Below, one piece after another: positions 11,871-22,296 of a DNA stretch of 64,000 bases. Below the pieces are notes generated by a model, which was not told the origin of the DNA, did no database searches, and worked only from the letters and a program-made list of their open reading frames with translations. This DNA comes from Anisodus tanguticus (taxonomy: Eukaryota > Streptophyta > Magnoliopsida > Solanales > Solanaceae). The stretch's first letter is position 1, and the number at the start of each line of letters is the position of its first letter. The DNA is taken from positions 11,627,001-11,691,000 of the forward strand of contig CM067552.1 of assembly GCA_034509755.1 (NCBI GenBank). The letters are read 5' to 3'. The translations under genes were made by a program, and so were the position numbers.

Positions 11871-12540
11871 GAAACAACAAGAAGATTAACAACCGATGAA
11901 GTTTTTATTACTTCAAACCGAATATTAAATTTTGAGTAAAAAATCCACTGATTTTAATCACCAAAATTGGAGTAGAAAACTACAAAGGTCTTAATCTCCA
12001 AAAGGATGATTGTTTATATCTGAAAAACAACACTTTCTTATCTTAGAGAAGAGCACTTTTATTTCTGGAAAGTACTTTTATATCTGAGAAAAAAAGTACT
12101 TTTATATGTTGTAAAAATACTTTTTTTTCCTTTTCTGTAGCAGATTACCAGAAACGTTTTGAACACAAAAATGTATATATTAAATTCCTTAAGCTTGTTA
12201 TGCGTTTGTGTTCAAAGAAAACATAAAACAAAAACTGGAAAATGAAAAATGCAAATACTAGAAAATATTCGAGACTACAGAATTTAATGTGTGTCCTTAA
12301 GGAATTTAATTCCCTCACTGTACCTGAGATTATGGATTACTTTCTCCCAATATAAAATGGACATACCTGACGCATAAGTAGCAGTACCTCAAACACCTAC
12401 GACTTCGACGAACGCAAATCAGGTAACAAATCACACAAAAGTCTATTTTTATTTGTAATTATTTATGCAGAAGTTCAAAAATTTCACTGCAGAAAATGAG
12501 GCTATTCCTATGAATTTAGAGCCAGTTTTTGAGTGAAAAT

Positions 12541-12554
12541 ACCTGCTCATAACA
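12541..12554 (-). promoter_or_regulatory. Degenerate primer binding site of copia B
   Basis: The minus strand reads TGTTATGAGCAGGT just inside the 5' LTR. This looks like TGGTATCAGAGCAGGT with one deletion and a substitution. It supports minus-strand orientation. Confidence 0.5.
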
Positions 12555-12973
12555 GGTATGGTGTCTTTTAGAAAAGACCATGTCTTTTCTGAAAATGGAA
12601 ATATTTGTTGGGAAATATTCCACGAAATTTAAATTATTTTAGCACGGGAAGAAAATCAGAAATGGAAAATGAATTTGGTCCAAAAGGATTATCAATCAAT
12701 CAGATCATTTGACCAAATTCAAATTTGAAACCAAAGAGAAGTGGAGCTGAGCGACGACAGCGCCGCAAGGGGAGACTCGCTTCTCAACTCTTTATGAGCT
12801 TAAGTATGTGTTTCTATATATAAGCACAAAACTCTCCCTTTCCACCATCAATGTGGTACAAAGTTCTCATCCAAAAAGAACTTAGCTTAAATGTTTATTT
12901 TTTCCCTTCATTTCTCATTCACACAACCTTATTTTTAAAGCCTAACCACTAAAAGGGTCTTTAAAGCCCAACA
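12555..12973 (-). repeat. Copia B 5' LTR
   Basis: This matches 7150-7564 with the landmarks TCAACTCTTTATGAGCTTAA, TATATATAAGCACA and AATGTGGTACAAAGTTC. The minus-strand start TGTTGGGCTTTAAAGACCC gives the TG terminus at 12973. TATATATAAG on the plus strand is a palindrome-like TATA element near 12815-12826. Confidence 0.8.
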
Positions 12974-13186
12974 AATTCTAATTCAGAAGTTTGCTTATTT
13001 TTCCCATTGATCCTTTTTATAAATGTCATTAGTTTCGAAGGAGAATATGAGGCGCTCGCTATGAAAAGTTTAGCCAAGGAACAAAACCAAACAAATACTA
13101 ATACCCTATTTAGTCAAGTTTATTTTTTCCAAAAGTACTTATTTTTTGCAAAACATGCTTATTTTACAAAAATTAAGGTGTTTGAC
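12974..13186. other. Spacer with partial foldback-MITE sequence
   Basis: About 210 bases lie between copia B and the foldback MITE. The last hundred bases (AGTACTTATTTTTTGCAAAACATGC...) resemble the arms of the neighbouring foldback element. This is probably a truncated relative. No gene is seen. Confidence 0.4.
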
Positions 13187-13238
13187 TAATAGCATGTTTG
13201 ACCAAGCTTCTTAAATTAGCTGATTTGGAAAAGTACTT
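13187..13238 (+). mobile_element. Foldback MITE, left terminus (piece 1 of 3)
   Basis: The element begins TAGCATGTTTGACCAAGC at 13190, preceded by TAA (13187-13189). Its right end is GCTTGGTC-like ...AACTTGGTCAAACATACTA at 26390, followed by TAA (26391-26393). The 3-bp TAA target duplication would suit a PIF/Harbinger (Tourist-like) MITE, but that class call is tentative. The piece stops at the Sirevirus insertion, with TACTT at 13234-13238 as its target copy. Confidence 0.75.
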
Positions 13239-14147
13239 TGTTAATGTTTGGTTTGGTGCTGTAACATTTGACCCAACATATCTTTTGAAGTACTGATTTG
13301 AATGCATAAAAATGTTGGGACAAATGTCATAACATTCGGACTGACATCTTCGAAAAACACTTTTGCCTTACTTCACGTTAAGCAGTAATATTTTACTGTG
13401 AGGTAAAAATGACTTAGGCGTGGTGAATTGGAGCAGTGTAAAATATGGGATAAAGAGTCAAAGCTTGGGAAGAAGTCGAGTAAGGAACAAGTCAAAGTTG
13501 TTGCGATTTTCACTCCTTAATCATCTACCACAAGCTGCCCACCTTTCCTTCAACCTCCACAACCAATCGATGATCTTTTCAAGGAAGTCTATATACTATA
13601 AATAGAGAGGCTACTATAGTGAATCGATATCCAGAATCAGATTGCAAAAGTACTAAGAGAGCTCTCAGGATTTCATCTCAGAAATTTGGATCACAAGTGT
13701 TGCCCGAGTGTGTCGACAACATTCTGTCCAACATTACAATTGTTGTTTAGATTCTAGATTAGTTTTGTATGGAATGATTGTAATGAGAGGTTGTCTATGT
13801 CTTCTTAGTTGATTTTTCAAGCAGAAGTCATCTGCGACTTCAACTTTTAATTCCTTTCCATTTTATATTGTAAATTTGTAAAGAAAGGAATTTGTATTTT
13901 TGTATATAATATATATACAATACATCTGGTCATTGACCATTATAAGTTATATAATATATATAACTTATGAAAATTTTAAACCTTTGTGTTCTTTAAATTC
14001 TACTACATTTACTCTTTAAAGTTTATGTTTTGCCAAGTATTGTTACTGGTGTCGGACGACATAATTTCCGACATTCGGAAACAAAATTAGCATTCGATTT
14101 ATTTCATCTCTTGTTTTTACGTTCCGTAGCGTTTGACACTTCTTACA
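13239..14147 (+). repeat. Sirevirus 5' LTR
   Basis: A 909-bp terminal repeat, TGTTAATGTTTGG...ACTTCTTACA, pairs with 22297-23201. It contains a promoter-like TATAAATA at 13597-13604 and an inverted motif TGTCGGACGACATAATTTCC with CCGACA beside it (about 14050-14077). It also holds several GACAACATT/TGTCGACAAC words. Confidence 0.93.
13597..13604 (+). promoter_or_regulatory. TATA box of the Sirevirus LTR
   Basis: TATAAATA followed by GAGAGG, in the first half of the LTR. The same TATAAATAGAGAG stands at 22651 in the 3' LTR. It would place the transcription start roughly 25-35 bases downstream. This is a prediction from motif and position. Confidence 0.65.
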
Positions 14148-14149
14148 AG

Positions 14150-14162
14150 TGGTATCAGAGCC
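14150..14162 (+). promoter_or_regulatory. Sirevirus primer binding site (tRNA-iMet)
   Basis: A perfect TGGTATCAGAGCC starts two bases after the LTR end. This is the standard site for minus-strand DNA priming in plant copia elements. Confidence 0.92.
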
Positions 14163-14204
14163 AACACTTAACACAATTAGTGCTTGGTCTTGTTGTCATA
14201 AGCT

Positions 14205-15960
14205 ATGGATTTGGCAAACCCAACTATTGGTAGGCTTCCTATTTTAAATGGATCAAATTATGCCTATTGGAAGATTCACCTACGTTCTCATATCAAATCA
14301 ATTGATGTTAGGGAATGGAGATCTATAACCAATGGGTATGTTGTTCCAATGTTGCCACCGGATGAGGAAGGTGACATTCTTGTTAAACCTGAATCTGAAT
14401 GGACTATAGAAGAAACCAATAATGCTAGCTTTAACGAAAATGCCTTAAATGCAATTTTTGGATGGGTTGATATGTATATGTTCAAACTCAATAAAAACAT
14501 CCCCACGGCTAAGGATGCATGATATACTTTACAAAATCATTGTGAAGGTAGCTCAAGTGTTCGTCAAACATAGCTATGCATGCTCATGAATAAATATGAA
14601 CATTTAAGGATGGAAGAAGTGGATGATATTAAATATTATTTTGAAAAGTTGATTGACATCTCAAATGAATGTCAAGTGCTTGGTGAACCGTTAACCAACA
14701 TTCAACTTGTTGAAAAGGCTCTCCGTTCTCTTCCTGAAAAGTTCAATTTAAAGATATGTTCTATTGAAGAAGCTCTCAATCTTTCCATAATGGAGCTTCA
14801 TACATTGATGAGCATACTCAAAACTTATAAGATGAACATTGAGAATCAAAAGGAATTGTATAAAATCAAGAATATGGCACTTCAAGTTCAATCCTCAGAG
14901 AGTCAAATCGAAGAAGATGATGAGAATCTTGACGAAATTGGTGAAGGTGCAAATGTTGTCTTACTCACTCGAAAATACAATTCGATGGTGAGGAAGTTCA
15001 ACAATGAGAGAAATCAATGTAAATCTAAAGAGCCCCAAAACCAAGTCTTTAATCAAAAGCCCACTAGATTCCTTCCAAATGTACAAAAAGGAAATCAACT
15101 AAGAAGAACAAACTCAGATCGTACCAAATTTGATCGCAAATAACTTGAGTCTGTGCAATGTCATGCATGCTCAGGTTGGGGTCATTATGCTAAAATGTGC
15201 AAACACTCTTAGAAATTTTAGTAAGAACCTATGGGTTTCTCTTAGTGATGCTGAAGAAGAAGAGAAAGGAGATCGTGAAATTGAAACACAAGCAATGATG
15301 GCCACCATTTTCGAACAGTCTCTGTCGTATAATGTCGTATATAATGTTGTCTCATATATCACGACATTTACTCCAACATCAGTAACGATATCAACATCCT
15401 CAGCGACATTTGAAATGTATGAATTCTTTAACTATTCTGATGTTAATTGCTTTAGTGGTTCTATTTCTGTTAGTGAGGCTGATTGTATCGATCAAGTTGA
15501 ATGCAAACATGATATGATTAATGAATTACAAAGTATTTGTAAAGACTTAATCATAGAATCCAAGCAACTTGACAAAAAGGTAAAATCTTTAACTCATGAA
15601 AATTTAGAATTAACATGCACGATAACTCGATTTGAGGTTGCACTTACCAAAAATGATATTGAATTTGGTAAGATTCATGCAAAATTGAATTTAGCTAAAG
15701 CAACCTTCCGCAAGCTCAACACAAGGACTTCTAAATTGAATGAGATACTCAACTTTAGTAAACCTTCACATGCAGGTATTGTGTACGAAAACTCTCTTAA
15801 AACCATATGTTCTAATCTCTTTGATAAAAATGAGAAAATACTCTTTGTAAAAGAAAAAGAGATGAATAATATATTGTCATTTATGTCAAAGAATAGGAAG
15901 TTTGTATGTCATCGTTGTAACTCCCATGGACACTTAAAACCATATTGTTTCAAAATTTAA
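14205..15960 (+). pseudogene. Sirevirus gag with two zinc knuckles
   Basis: Translation would start at the ATG at 14205 (MDLANPTIGRLPILNGSNYA), about 40 bases after the primer site. The N-terminal gag domain shows NGSNYAYWKIHLRSHIKSID, typical of Sirevirus-like copia gag. A TGA at 14520 replaces the expected Trp codon after AKDA, and a TAG follows near 14571. The frame then resumes for 187 codons to a TAA at 15141. The same frame beyond that stop encodes the knuckle CHACSGWGHYAKMC (15159-15200). A further 276-codon frame (15130-15960) holds an acidic stretch, a Lys/Glu/Leu-rich probable coiled coil, and a second perfect knuckle, CHRCNSHGHLKPYC. The knuckles would bind RNA during packaging. 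Confidence 0.88.
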
Positions 15961-16500
15961 AATTTGTGAGCAAAATGTTTCCTAAATTGTTGTCCAACAC
16001 TCCGGATAAACTTCGAAGCAACATTTATGAGCCAAAAGGTAAAAAATATTTTAAGAGAGTTTGGGTTCCTAAAAAGGACGTAACTTGTAATGTTGTTATA
16101 ACTGCATTAAGAACTAACATTTCAGGTTCTTGGTACTTTGATAGTGGATGTTCTCACCACATGAATGTTTTCTAAATAACTATGAGTCATTCAATGGAGG
16201 AAACGTGACTTATGGAGGTGGCAGTAAAAGCAAAATAATTGGAAAAGAGATCTTGGATGTTCCTGGATTTCCAGCCTTAAGAAATGTCTTACACGTTGAG
16301 GACTTAATGGCTAATTTGATTAATACTAGTCAACTGTGTGATGACAATCTTGAGGTAAAGTTTAATAAGAATGCATGTAAAGTTACGAATGAAGCAAATA
16401 TATGTGTCATGACAGGTACAAGAACAAGTGACAATTGCTATCTTGTTGTAAGACAAGAAACATTTAATAATGCTAAGATCGATGACACAACACTATGGCA
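15945..16500 (+). pseudogene. Sirevirus protease remnant
   Basis: The frame reads SGSWYFDSGCSHHMNVF, with the retropepsin active site Asp-Ser-Gly at 16140-16148. A frameshift near 16165 moves the rest (GGSKSKIIGKEILDVPGFPA, then LRNVLHVEDLMANLINTSQL) into the next frame (16148-16504). The order of blocks is that of a normal copia protease. As encoded it is broken. Confidence 0.85.
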
Positions 16501-17400
16501 TTAAAAGTTGGGCATGTCAACCACCGCAATTTAGAAAAATTGGTCTCATATGAAGCGGTTAGAGGCATACCCAAACTTAGTCATAAAGGTAAAACTGTCT
16601 GTGAAGATTGTTTGAAAGGTAAGCAAACCCGTGTCTCTCATAATGTTGTCCAACATAACGGACAACATTCAGGTACGCCTCACTGTTTTCAATTGCTACA
16701 TATGGATTTAATGGGTCCAATTTAAGTAGACAGTCTAGGAGGCATGAAGTATTCCTTTGTGATAGTAGATGATTTTTCTAGATAATCTTGGATATATTTT
16801 TTGAAAGAGAAATCACAAGCGTTTGACATGTTTAAAATCTTTCACTGTATAATTAGAAATTTATTCTATTCTCCTATTTTTCGAATTAGATCTGACCATG
16901 GAAACAAATTTGAAAATAGTTCATTCACAAACTTTTGTGAGAAAAAAGGAATTTTCCATGAGTTTTCTGCCCCCAAAACTCCACAACAGAATGGGTGCAG
17001 AATGGAAGAATAGGACATTGCAAGAAATGTCTAGAGTAATGCTTAGTTCTAAACATTTGTCAAAATGTTTATGGGAAGAAGCCTTAAATACTACTAATCA
17101 CATAGCTAATAGAGTCTATCTAAGGCTAGAAACAAAGATGACACCCTATGAGATTATAAATAGAAAGAAACCAAACTTGCGTTACTTTTATGTTTTTGGG
17201 TGTATTTGTTATATTTTAAATGACAGGCATTATTTGGCAAAATTTGACTCTAAGAGTGACAAAAAAAATTTTGTTGGCTATTCACAAAATAGTTATGCTT
17301 ATCGAGTATACAATCTGAGATCCAAAACTGTACAAGAGTCTGTAAATGTTATCTTTGATGATCTTTCTGATGTTTCAGGAAAAAACTATTGAAAATAGCA
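16495..17400 (+). pseudogene. Sirevirus integrase remnant
   Basis: The HHCC zinc region reads GHVNHRNLEKLVSYEAVRGI and then CEDCLKGKQTRVSH. The core starts with LLHMDLMGPI (first catalytic Asp) and has RSDHGNKFENSSF (second Asp). A frameshift near 16990 splits the third motif, giving PQQNG in one frame and EWKNRTLQEMSRVML in the next. A stop stands just after MGPI at about 16723. The C-terminal part shows FGCICYILNDRHYLAKFDSK and a FVGYSQNSYAYRVYN block. All landmarks are present and in order, but the protein cannot be made intact. Confidence 0.87.
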
Positions 17401-17599
17401 TTAAAGACATAGTGGAAAGTCCACAGATTGTAGAAGAATCGGATGTTGTCACACCTGAAGCAACATCTGAAACAGCAATAGAGACCACAGAGGCCACAAA
17501 TGAGGAGTCAAGTGCTGAATTGTTAGACCAAGTTCGTAGGGACCCCTCATCAAGGATTAGGAAAAATCATCCAACGAGCCAAGTGATAGGGGGAGTTTT

Positions 17600-18480
17600 T
17601 TAAAGAATCAGAACAAGAGGCAAAGAACCACTCAACTATAGAGAAATGGTAAGGTATGTGTGTATGTCAACCATATACCAAGAGGTTAGTCTTTCTTGTT
17701 TTATATCTACATTAGAACCAAAGAATGTTGAAGAAGCACTTAAAGATAATTTCTGGATACAATCAATGCAAGAAGAGCTCGAATAATTTTCTCAAAATGA
17801 AGTCTGGGACTTAGTTCCACGCCCAATTAATACAAATGTTATTGGAACTAAGTGGATTTTTAAAAATAAATCAGACGAATCAGGAACAGTTGTTAGAAAC
17901 AAAGCACGTCTAGTTGCACAAGGTTATACTTAGGTTGAAGGAATTAATTTTGATGAAACCTTCGCATCTGTAGCTAGAATCGAGTTGATTAGACTTTTAC
18001 TTGCTATTGCTTGTTGTCTGAAAATTACTTTACACCAAATGGATATAAGGGGTGTCTTCTTAAATGGTTATCTAGACAATGAGGTATATGTTGAACAACC
18101 AAAAGGATTTAAAGATCCTTATCATCCATACTATGTGTACACGCTTAAAAAGGCTTTGTATGGGTTGAAACAAGCCCCTCGTGCATGGTATGATCGTTTA
18201 ACTAACTTTCTTATTGAATTTGGTTTTAACCATGGTGAAGCTGATCATATTTTATTTATTAAATGACACGATGTAGATATTATAATTGCTCAAATCTACG
18301 TTGGATGACATAGTCTTTGGATCGACTTCACAGTCGTACCTAAATTCATTCGTTGAAGCTATGTCATCGACATTTGAAATGAGCATGACTGGGGAATTAA
18401 CTTTTTTCTTAGGCTTGGAGATAAAGCAAAGTGAAGATAGAATTTTCATCTCATAGAGTAAATATGCCAAGTATCTAGCA
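17600..18480 (+). pseudogene. Sirevirus reverse transcriptase, frameshifted active site
   Basis: The RT is readable in pieces: WDLVPRPINTNVIGTKWIFK, then VRNKARLVAQGYT, then HQMDIRGVFLNGYLDNEVYV and ALYGLKQAPRAWYDRL. The catalytic block should read IYVDDIVFGS. Instead a single extra G (TACGTTGGATGAC, 18297-18309) shifts the frame inside the Tyr-Val-Asp-Asp motif. Other in-frame stops occur near 17784 and 17932. The open 93-codon piece at 17985-18266 is the best preserved. The enzyme would copy element RNA into DNA, and as it stands it is null. Confidence 0.88.
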
Positions 18481-18489
18481 AAAAGATTT

Positions 18490-19240
18490 GGTTTGGAGAA
18501 CGCTAAACAGATGAAAACGCCAATGGGTTCATCGCAGAAGGTATGTAAGGATAATGTTGGTGAAAATGTCGACCCAGCATTATATCGATCTATGATAGGT
18601 AGCCTTCTTTATCTTACTGCTAGTCTCCTAGATATTATTTTTAGTATTTCTGTTTGTGCACGTTTTCAAGCCTCTCCCAAAATGTCTCACTTAAATGTCG
18701 TAAAACGTATTATTAGATTTGTTGTTGGCACATGTGAGTTGGGAATTTGGTATTAAACAAAGACACTAATCTTAACTTAATAGGATTTAGTGACTCGGAT
18801 TGGGCTGGAGATGTGGATGATAGAAAAAGTACAAGTGGAAAATGTTTTTATCTTGGCAATAACCTTATTTCATGGTATAGTCGTAAACAAAATTGTGTCT
18901 CACTTTCAACTGCTGAATCTGAATATGTAGCAGCTGGAAGTTGTTGCTCTCAATTAATATGTCTAAGACACATGTTAGTCGACTATGGATTTACTAGCAA
19001 CATTTTGATTTTGTACTGTGATAATTTGAGTGCAATAAATATTTCCAAAAATCCAGTTCAACACTCACGTACAAAACATATTGATATTAAACATCACTTT
19101 TTAAGAGATTTAGTTGAAAACAGCTAGTTAAAATTGAACATGTTGACACTCTTCATCAACTAGCTGATATTTTTACAAAAGCTTTGGACCATGAGAGATT
19201 TTCTAGTTTGAAGAAATCTCTTGGTCTTTGTAATCTCTAA
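18490..19240 (+). pseudogene. Sirevirus RT connection and RNase H
   Basis: The frame 18493-18756 holds the thumb/connection (SLLYLTASLLDIIFSISVCA). The frame 18747-19127 holds RNase H with FSDSDWAGDVDDRKSTSGKC, then SLSTAESEYVAAGSCC and YCDNLSAINISKNPVQHSRT, and KHIDIKHHFLRD. Catalytic Asp, Glu and Asp positions are all present within this one frame, so it is the best kept pol domain. The tail (HTLHQLADIFTKAL-like) lies across a frameshift, and pol ends near 19240. Confidence 0.88.
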
Positions 19241-20190
19241 AAAAGGCATTGTTGGTGAATGTCGGCTGAAACATTGTCTAATATTTTGGGTGACATTTAC
19301 CTATGTAATATCACTGACTGATTATTGTTGTTGTATGGTGTGTAACTTTTGGTCACACAAGCATGATCCTTCAATAAGAATGTAATTCCAACGTGATACC
19401 GTTCTTTGAGATGATATATAAATACATGTATATCATAAAAAAAAGAGTATCAAAATAAGGCAAAGCCTATACAATGTTTTGGCAACTGTAAAAAATGGGC
19501 AAAGTCCGTGGAAAGAGACCATTCTATTCTATAGGAGTATCGAGTGCTTCAAAAGAATTTTGAAAATTCTAAATAAGTATTCTTATTTTTGACACAAAGA
19601 AATCTTTTGTATGTGTTATATGATTAGATCAAGGACACGATGAGGAAATGTTACATTGGTCCAGTGGTCAAACTCATAAAATACGTATAAAACGTGTCTT
19701 GATTTGTTGCCAAAACGAAAATTCTGGTTGGATCAAAATACTTGTGTCTTCCAAAATGTTGCTAACATTGCTGTTGGCATTTTCAAAATGTGATATGGGT
19801 TGGGATGTTGTTCTTGTCTGATCTTTGAAATATCAGATCCTACTCCCTGTTATATGCCTTGTTTGCAGAAATTTCAAAAGCTAAAATGATGAGATTAAAG
19901 TTTATCTTTATCATGATGTTTATTTGTTTTATCCCAATATTTTAGGTGTAAGTTATTGTGTAAAAATAAAACACCTAAAACTAAGAGATTTTTGTTGCTA
20001 AGAAAGGTTAGTCATGTATATAAATATTCCTCTCATTTGCTATCATTTTATCATTTTGAATTTTCTCATAAAAAAAGGGGAAAAACTCGCATGTATATAT
20101 CTTCCTACCTACCTGATCGAAACACCAAATCAAATTCCAATCACTTTCACAAACCCTAATTCCTCAAAACCTTCTCCTCAATTCTCACTG
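19241..20190 (+). other. Sirevirus spacer between pol and the extra ORF
   Basis: No coding domain is seen in this stretch. It ends in CAAACCCTAATTCCTCAAAACC-type leader sequence just before the ATG at 20191, the style of a plant 5' untranslated region. That could mean the downstream ORF is expressed from its own transcript or by splicing. No clear promoter is visible. Confidence 0.5.
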
Positions 20191-21869
20191 ATGGAAACTT
20201 CACCAATGTCAGAACAAATGTCAACCAACATTACAACCAACACTCCCATGAGCATTAGCCCTTCGTCAAATACACCTCGGCAACCAGGCCAGTCTTCTTC
20301 CTCAAATCTCCCTGAGGATCTTTCTAAAGCAATAGTGTTTAAAGGTTTTGATGAACCTTTAGACATTAGCTACCCATGTGATGAAAACAATCCAATAGAT
20401 GTTAATAAAATATTTGATATTTCAGCATTGGGTAAAAGACCAAGATCCTCCATATTCCCTACTCGTCGATCAAGCAGAATGTTTGAGAGAGCAGTTCCTG
20501 AAGAGCCGAGCAACAAATGGTCCAGATTTGATACATATATACCTGCTTGTTCGATCAGTGACAGTGACGACACAAACTTTCTGCTCTCAACTAAAGATAG
20601 TGAAAAAGAACCAACTACTTTTGTACCGCAAAATGTGTCTCAAGCAGATGATGAAATCCCTGATGAAACTCCACTGAAGCAATTCTTTCCAAAGGGAATT
20701 CCCAGATATGCCAAATCAAGTGTTGATCCAAATGTTGTCACTGATGCTACAACATCTCACACAACATTTCAGTCAACAACAGAAGACACACACACCACAA
20801 CATCCTCCAACAGTACCAAATCCATTAGTTCAGACATGTCTGATTCAGACATTGAGGTATTTGCTTTCTCAGATAAATTCTATTCTAAAACTAACCATGA
20901 TATGTGGGATTTTTACAAGAATAAAGTAATTAGACCTGAGAGAGTGTTAGATATTGCTTTCTGTACTAAATTTGGTTTGGTAGAATTCTTAAAGGACAGA
21001 CAGCTTCTTGGTTCTGTCACTGAAAAAGAACCATATGTTGATAAGATAGTAAGACTGTTTTATGCGAATTTAAGCTTTGCTATAGAGGATACCTCATCAA
21101 AGAAATTTGGGAAGGTATATCTTTATAACAAGGTATACCTTTTTACGCATGTTATCATAAATCAATGTATTGGTCAAAATGCTGGAGAGAATGTTAGAGC
21201 AGCTGAACATGTGATACACAATAGGGATGAAGTAATTGAATACCTCACTGGAGGTATAATGAATAATGGATCCCTAGATGTCCATCCTCCAAACTAACAA
21301 CCTTGTTTTCCACCCTCCACAAAATTGTTATTCATAATTGGCTTCCTTCAATGAATGAATCAATTGTGATATCTGAACAAGCCATCCTTTTGTAAAGAAT
21401 TGGGAAAGGTTTGAAAGTTGATTTGGGAAAAATGATATTTCAACAAATTGCCAACTTGGCTGAGAAAGAATCAACTTCAATCCTTCATTTTCCCTCTTTG
21501 ATCTACAAAATATTAACCACCCAAGGCTTTAAGCCTAAGAGAGAAGTCACTTTAGAGAAGGCTTATGAGCTTTATACTATAAACAAAGCAGCTTCGAAGA
21601 GCAAGGACAGAATCATCGACTTGCCCTGGAAGAAAGAAGCTGAAAGTGAATATGTTGCCAGAAATATCACCAACATTCTGAGCAACACTGGTCCTGGACA
21701 GTCCACACTGTCTACAAAATGGCTTGTGGATCACATTGCAAAAATCAACCAACAAATTGCAGAAGTTGATGCTGCAAGGAATTCCCTGATACAAGCTAGA
21801 GACCATTTCATGATGTTACTTTCTTCACAAAAAGGGGAAGATGATGCTGATGCAGGGGGAGGAAGCTAA
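20191..21869 (+). pseudogene. Sirevirus downstream ORF, plant-transposon-protein-like
   Basis: This is an extra coding region between pol and the 3' LTR, in the envelope-like position. I prefer the start at ATG 20191 (METSPMSEQMSTN) because the sequence before it looks untranslated, although the frame is open from about 20014. The N-terminal part of about 230 residues is Ser/Thr/Pro-rich and low-complexity. A folded-looking domain follows with EPYVDKIVRLFYANLS, then FGKVYLYNKVYLF and VIEYLTGG. The frame stops at 21297. The continuation (STLHKIVIHNWLPSMNES) lies in another frame, has a TAA near 21393, then runs open from 21411 (GLKVDLGKMIFQQIANLAE) to a coiled-coil-like end and an acidic GEDDADAGGG tail. 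From memory this order resembles the 'putative plant transposon protein' (Transposase_32) family. No signal peptide or membrane segment is evident after the preferred start. Confidence 0.72.
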
Positions 21870-22296
21870 AGATGCTATACTGCAGAGATAAAGGGGGAGA
21901 GATGCTGGAAGATGAAGCTGTTATGCAAGGGTAGAAAGTTGTTGAAAGTTGTTGCTGCTATATGATGAGCAAGGAGGAAGCTGAATGATGTTGTTGAACC
22001 TAAGCTATAAATGTTTGTTAAATGTTTTGATGGATTGATGTGAATATTTGTTGACAATGATTTATTTCTTTTTGTGTTGTGTATATTGGATGATATGTGT
22101 ATATATATGTGCACACATCATTTTCTAATAATATGACTTGGTATACACTGTATACACAAGTTTTGCTTGTATGACATCACAGGTTAAGGGGGAACTTGTC
22201 AGTAATCACAAGTGTTGGACAACATCTATGACAATGCACTAAGTCGTTTGTACATTTTGTAATGTGTTCTGTTAAGAAAGGAAAAAAAGGGGAGAT
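21870..22296 (+). promoter_or_regulatory. Sirevirus 3' region with multiple polypurine tracts
   Basis: The non-coding tail contains several PPT-like G-rich runs: AAAGGGGGAGAGATG near 21890, TTAAGGGGGAACTTG near 22186, and AAAAAAAGGGGAGATTG at 22282-22297. The last abuts the 3' LTR and is the functional PPT. Repeated purine tracts upstream of the 3' LTR are a known Sirevirus hallmark. One more (CAGGGGGAGGAAG) overlaps the end of the ORF. Confidence 0.75.

Larger units (their letters stand above)
7150..12973 (-). mobile_element. Copia element B, chimeric and dead
   Basis: This minus-strand copia element is bounded by two related direct repeats of about 415 bp (7150-7564 and 12555-12973). From right to left it carries a primer site, gag, a zinc-knuckle remnant, protease, pre-integrase and integrase. 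The reading frames are broken repeatedly. Where reverse transcriptase and RNase H should follow, the sequence changes to the 3' end of a different, gypsy-like element (8243 to about 9580), and then returns to this element's own 3' untranslated region. It cannot encode its own polymerase. No matching target duplication is visible, probably because gypsy G1 abuts the left end. Confidence 0.8.

Noticed and set aside
20014..20190. Upstream extension of the Sirevirus extra ORF starting MYINIPLICYHF, with a hydrophobic stretch that could pass as a signal peptide
   Set aside because: The DNA here looks like untranslated leader (AT-rich, ending CAAACCCTAATTCCTC), and a well placed ATG follows at 20191. 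The longer start cannot be excluded.
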